This document shows, one piece after another, positions 62,292-64,000 of a DNA stretch of 64,000 nt. The translations under genes and the position numbers were made by a program. The stretch spans positions 1,922,001 through 1,986,000 of the forward strand of contig NZ_CP032683.1 of the NCBI RefSeq assembly GCF_001304615.2, read 5' to 3'. This DNA comes from Methanosarcina flavescens (GTDB lineage Archaea > Halobacteriota > Methanosarcinia > Methanosarcinales > Methanosarcinaceae). Under the pieces are notes generated by a model. The model saw nothing but the letters and a program-made list of their open reading frames with translations. It was not told where the DNA came from and made no database searches. Each line of letters starts with the position of its first letter. Position 1 is the stretch's first letter.

Positions 62292-63293
62292 TCATTCTAT
62301 TACCAGGTCTTTGACCCTGATTCCGCTTTCTACAATTTTCCCTACGATTTTTCCACCGGTAATTTCTACAGCTTTTGCAGCGTCTTTTTCCGGCAGGATG
62401 ATAAGGAAGCCCATGCCCATGTTGAAGGTTCTGTACATCTCAAGATCTTCTACCCCGCCTTCCTTCTGAAGGAATTTGAAGATCTCCTGAGGCTCCAGGG
62501 GATCGTAGAAATTAAACCCGAGTTTTGTCACTCTTCTCAGTTTCAAAAGTCCGCTGCCTGTTATGTGGGCAAGCCCGTGGACTTCGCATGCCTTGAGGAC
62601 GTCAAGAATCTCAATGTAAATTCTTGTTGGAGTCAGGAGCTCGTCTCCTATTGTTTTTGAACTGTCATACGGACATGGATCATGGTAAGAGTAGCCGGAT
62701 TCCTCAATGATCTTCCTTACCAGAGTGTATCCATTGCTGTGAATGCCTGAACTCGGGATACCTACAATCACATCACCTACGCTGACTTTTCCTCCCTCGA
62801 CAATCTGGTCTTTCCTGACAATTCCCAGGCATGTACCTGCAAGGTCGAAACCTTTAATTATTCCGGGAAGGGTTGCGGTTTCTCCTCCTACAATGGACAT
62901 TCTGGAGATTTCTGCGCCTTTTACCAGCCCTTCTCCTATCTGGGCGGCAAAGCCTTCTTCATGCTTTTCCACGGCAAGATAATCTACAAAAGCTACAGGT
63001 TCGGCTCCTATGGCCAGAAGGTCATTAACATTCATTGCGATACAGTCTATGCCTACTGTGTTCCAGCGCTGCATTTCGTTTGCAATAAGAACTTTTGAGC
63101 CTACTCCATCCGTTGTCAGGGCAAGGGCATATTCTCCGAAGTCAAGAAGCCCTGCATAATGCCCTATTCCTGTAAGGGGGGCTCCTATGCCTTTTCGAAC
63201 GTAGCTGAGCTTTTCAATAAGTGTTTTGACCGTTTTTTCTTCTTTGGCAATATCTACGCCTGAATCTGCGTATGTTAAGTGCTTTTCGCTCAT
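62292..63293 (-). CDS. purM: Phosphoribosylformylglycinamidine cyclo-ligase (AIR synthetase)
   Basis: 333 residues. Closes the imidazole ring in purine synthesis with ATP. The glycine-rich IGAPLTGIGHYAG, LTTDGVGSK, CIAMNVNDLLAIGAEP and HSNGYTLVRKI are PurM motifs; relation to ThiL (first gene of this window) is by fold. It starts 21 bp after the aspartate kinase stop on the same strand, an unusual pairing of purine and aspartate-family genes. Confidence 0.95.
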   Translation of the reverse strand: MSEKHLTYADSGVDIAKEEKTVKTLIEKLSYVRKGIGAPLTGIGHYAGLLDFGEYALALTTDGVGSKVLIANEMQRWNTVGIDCIAMNVNDLLAIGAEPVAFVDYLAVEKHEEGFAAQIGEGLVKGAEISRMSIVGGETATLPGIIKGFDLAGTCLGIVRKDQIVEGGKVSVGDVIVGIPSSGIHSNGYTLVRKIIEESGYSYHDPCPYDSSKTIGDELLTPTRIYIEILDVLKACEVHGLAHITGSGLLKLRRVTKLGFNFYDPLEPQEIFKFLQKEGGVEDLEMYRTFNMGMGFLIILPEKDAAKAVEITGGKIVGKIVESGIRVKDLVIE

Positions 63294-63314
63294 TTCTACC
63301 CCTCCCTGCCTATT

Positions 63315-64000
63315 TTAAAGCTGTTTTTCAATTCCATTTCCGTTATATAATTCGAATTCATCGTGTAGGGTCTTGACTGCGGCAAATGCATCATCTTCCC
63401 GCACAACAAAAGAGATATTGTACTGAGAAGATCCCTGGCTGATCATGATAATATTAATCATAGAATTTCCAAGCGCTCCGAAGACCCGCTTTGCTACGCC
63501 TGGAGTCCCTGCCATACCTGCGCCTACGACTGCAACCACGCAAACGTTTCTGTCCGAAGTGATCTCTTTTACGATTTCCCGGTTGAATTCTTCATGGAGA
63601 GCTTTTAAAGCGGGCTCTAAATGTGTCTCACTGACCACGAAAGAAATATTGGATTCGGAAGATCCCTGGCTGATCATAACTACATTAACGCCTGCCCTCG
63701 CAAGTGCTGTAAAGAGCCTGGCTACAGTTCCGACTGCTCCTGCCATCTCTGCGCCTGCAATATTGATGAGAGCTACGTTTTTGATCAGGCTTACAGCTTT
63801 CACAACGTGCCGACACTGAAACTTTTCCGCAACCACGAGTGTGCCAGGTAACTCAGGTTCAAAAGTATTCTTAACCCGCACAGGAATATGTTCACGCATA
63901 GCGGGTTCAATCGTGCGCGGGTGCAGTACGTTTGCTCCAAAATAAGAAAGTTCCATGGCTTCGGCGTAAGAAATTTGAGGGATAGTCCTTGCTTCTGGTA
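63315..64000 (-). CDS. lysC: Aspartate kinase, C-terminal part
   Basis: Partial gene leaving through the right edge. Visible: TIPQISYAEAMELSYFGANV (end of the kinase domain) and two ACT domains with VVMISQGSSESNISFVV and IIMISQGSSQYNISFVV, the allosteric amino-acid sites. First step of lysine, threonine and methionine synthesis. The paired ACT motif is complete, so feedback control by an end product is expected. Co-transcribed with purM by spacing. Confidence 0.93.
   Translation of the reverse strand, partial: PEARTIPQISYAEAMELSYFGANVLHPRTIEPAMREHIPVRVKNTFEPELPGTLVVAEKFQCRHVVKAVSLIKNVALINIAGAEMAGAVGTVARLFTALARAGVNVVMISQGSSESNISFVVSETHLEPALKALHEEFNREIVKEITSDRNVCVVAVVGAGMAGTPGVAKRVFGALGNSMINIIMISQGSSQYNISFVVREDDAFAAVKTLHDEFELYNGNGIEKQL

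Noticed and set aside
1-64000. CRISPR arrays, tRNA and rRNA genes
   Set aside because: No regularly spaced repeats with unique spacers and no T-loop/cloverleaf or rRNA-like segments were found; all tandem repeats are contiguous without spacers.

Overview
The window reads as chromosomal DNA of a Methanosarcina-type methanogenic euryarchaeon. The evidence is a group II chaperonin (thermosome), PCNA, PriL, Cdc6/Orc1, Hef, RadB and TFS, together with O-phosphoseryl-tRNA synthetase (SepS), the methanogen-specific DUF1890/DUF1894 pair, an archaeosortase, archaetidylserine lipid genes and an oxygen-sensitive class III ribonucleotide reductase. Intergenic DNA is long and AT-rich. TAG is rare as a stop: of the roughly 45 stops I read, only cdc6, the DUF169 gene and translin use it, as expected where TAG can be read as pyrrolysine.

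Layout. 1-731 thiL (cut by the window edge). 1333-4878 class III RNR operon nrdH-nrdD-nrdG. 5.1-7.7 kb a small-RNA candidate, radB and inositol-phosphate synthase. 8.2-12.9 kb mtnA, Sec61-beta, a membrane-anchored alpha/beta hydrolase and a HhH-MutS ATPase. 13.5-21.8 kb a polyphosphate district: ppk1, ppx and a CYTH/degenerate-HD/CHAD fusion. 22.4-23.3 kb an AT-rich methyltransferase insert. 23.3-24.7 kb a folded DNA element and cdc6. 24.9-31 kb thermosome, a DUF169 gene with an in-frame TAG, sepS, translin and UPF0147. 31.3-37 kb a zinc-ribbon protein, a 30-bp minisatellite, hef and glyS. 37.2-39.6 kb a CPBP protease and a decayed patch. 39.6-45.7 kb surE, moaA, a cysteine-rich acidic exported repeat protein and a CbiA/CfbB amidase. 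46.2-49.7 kb a VOC protein and the nudix-tfs-pcn-priL cluster. 50.3-53.1 kb artA-asd-pss-mptD. 53.1-57.9 kb hisC/argD, a beta-helix scaffold protein and a PUA protein. 58.3-62 kb two unknowns, a frameshifted DUF1894 paralogue, a 120-bp MITE and DUF1890/DUF1894. 62.3 kb to the end purM and lysC (partial).

Genes that work together: NrdH reduces NrdD, which NrdG activates. Ppk1, Ppx and the CYTH-CHAD protein make, degrade and probably bind polyphosphate. ArtA, the archaetidylserine decarboxylase and synthase link C-terminal surface-protein processing to aminophospholipid supply. PriL, PCNA, Cdc6, RadB, Hef and the MutS-like ATPase cover replication and repair.

Most interesting points: an amber codon inside the conserved N-terminus of the DUF169 protein, downstream of a strong ribosome binding site; an intact MITE with an 8-bp target duplication; a hidden DUF1894 pseudogene with two single-base deletions; a polyphosphate CHAD protein whose middle domain looks like a dead copy of the neighbouring Ppx HD domain; and several structured intergenic elements.
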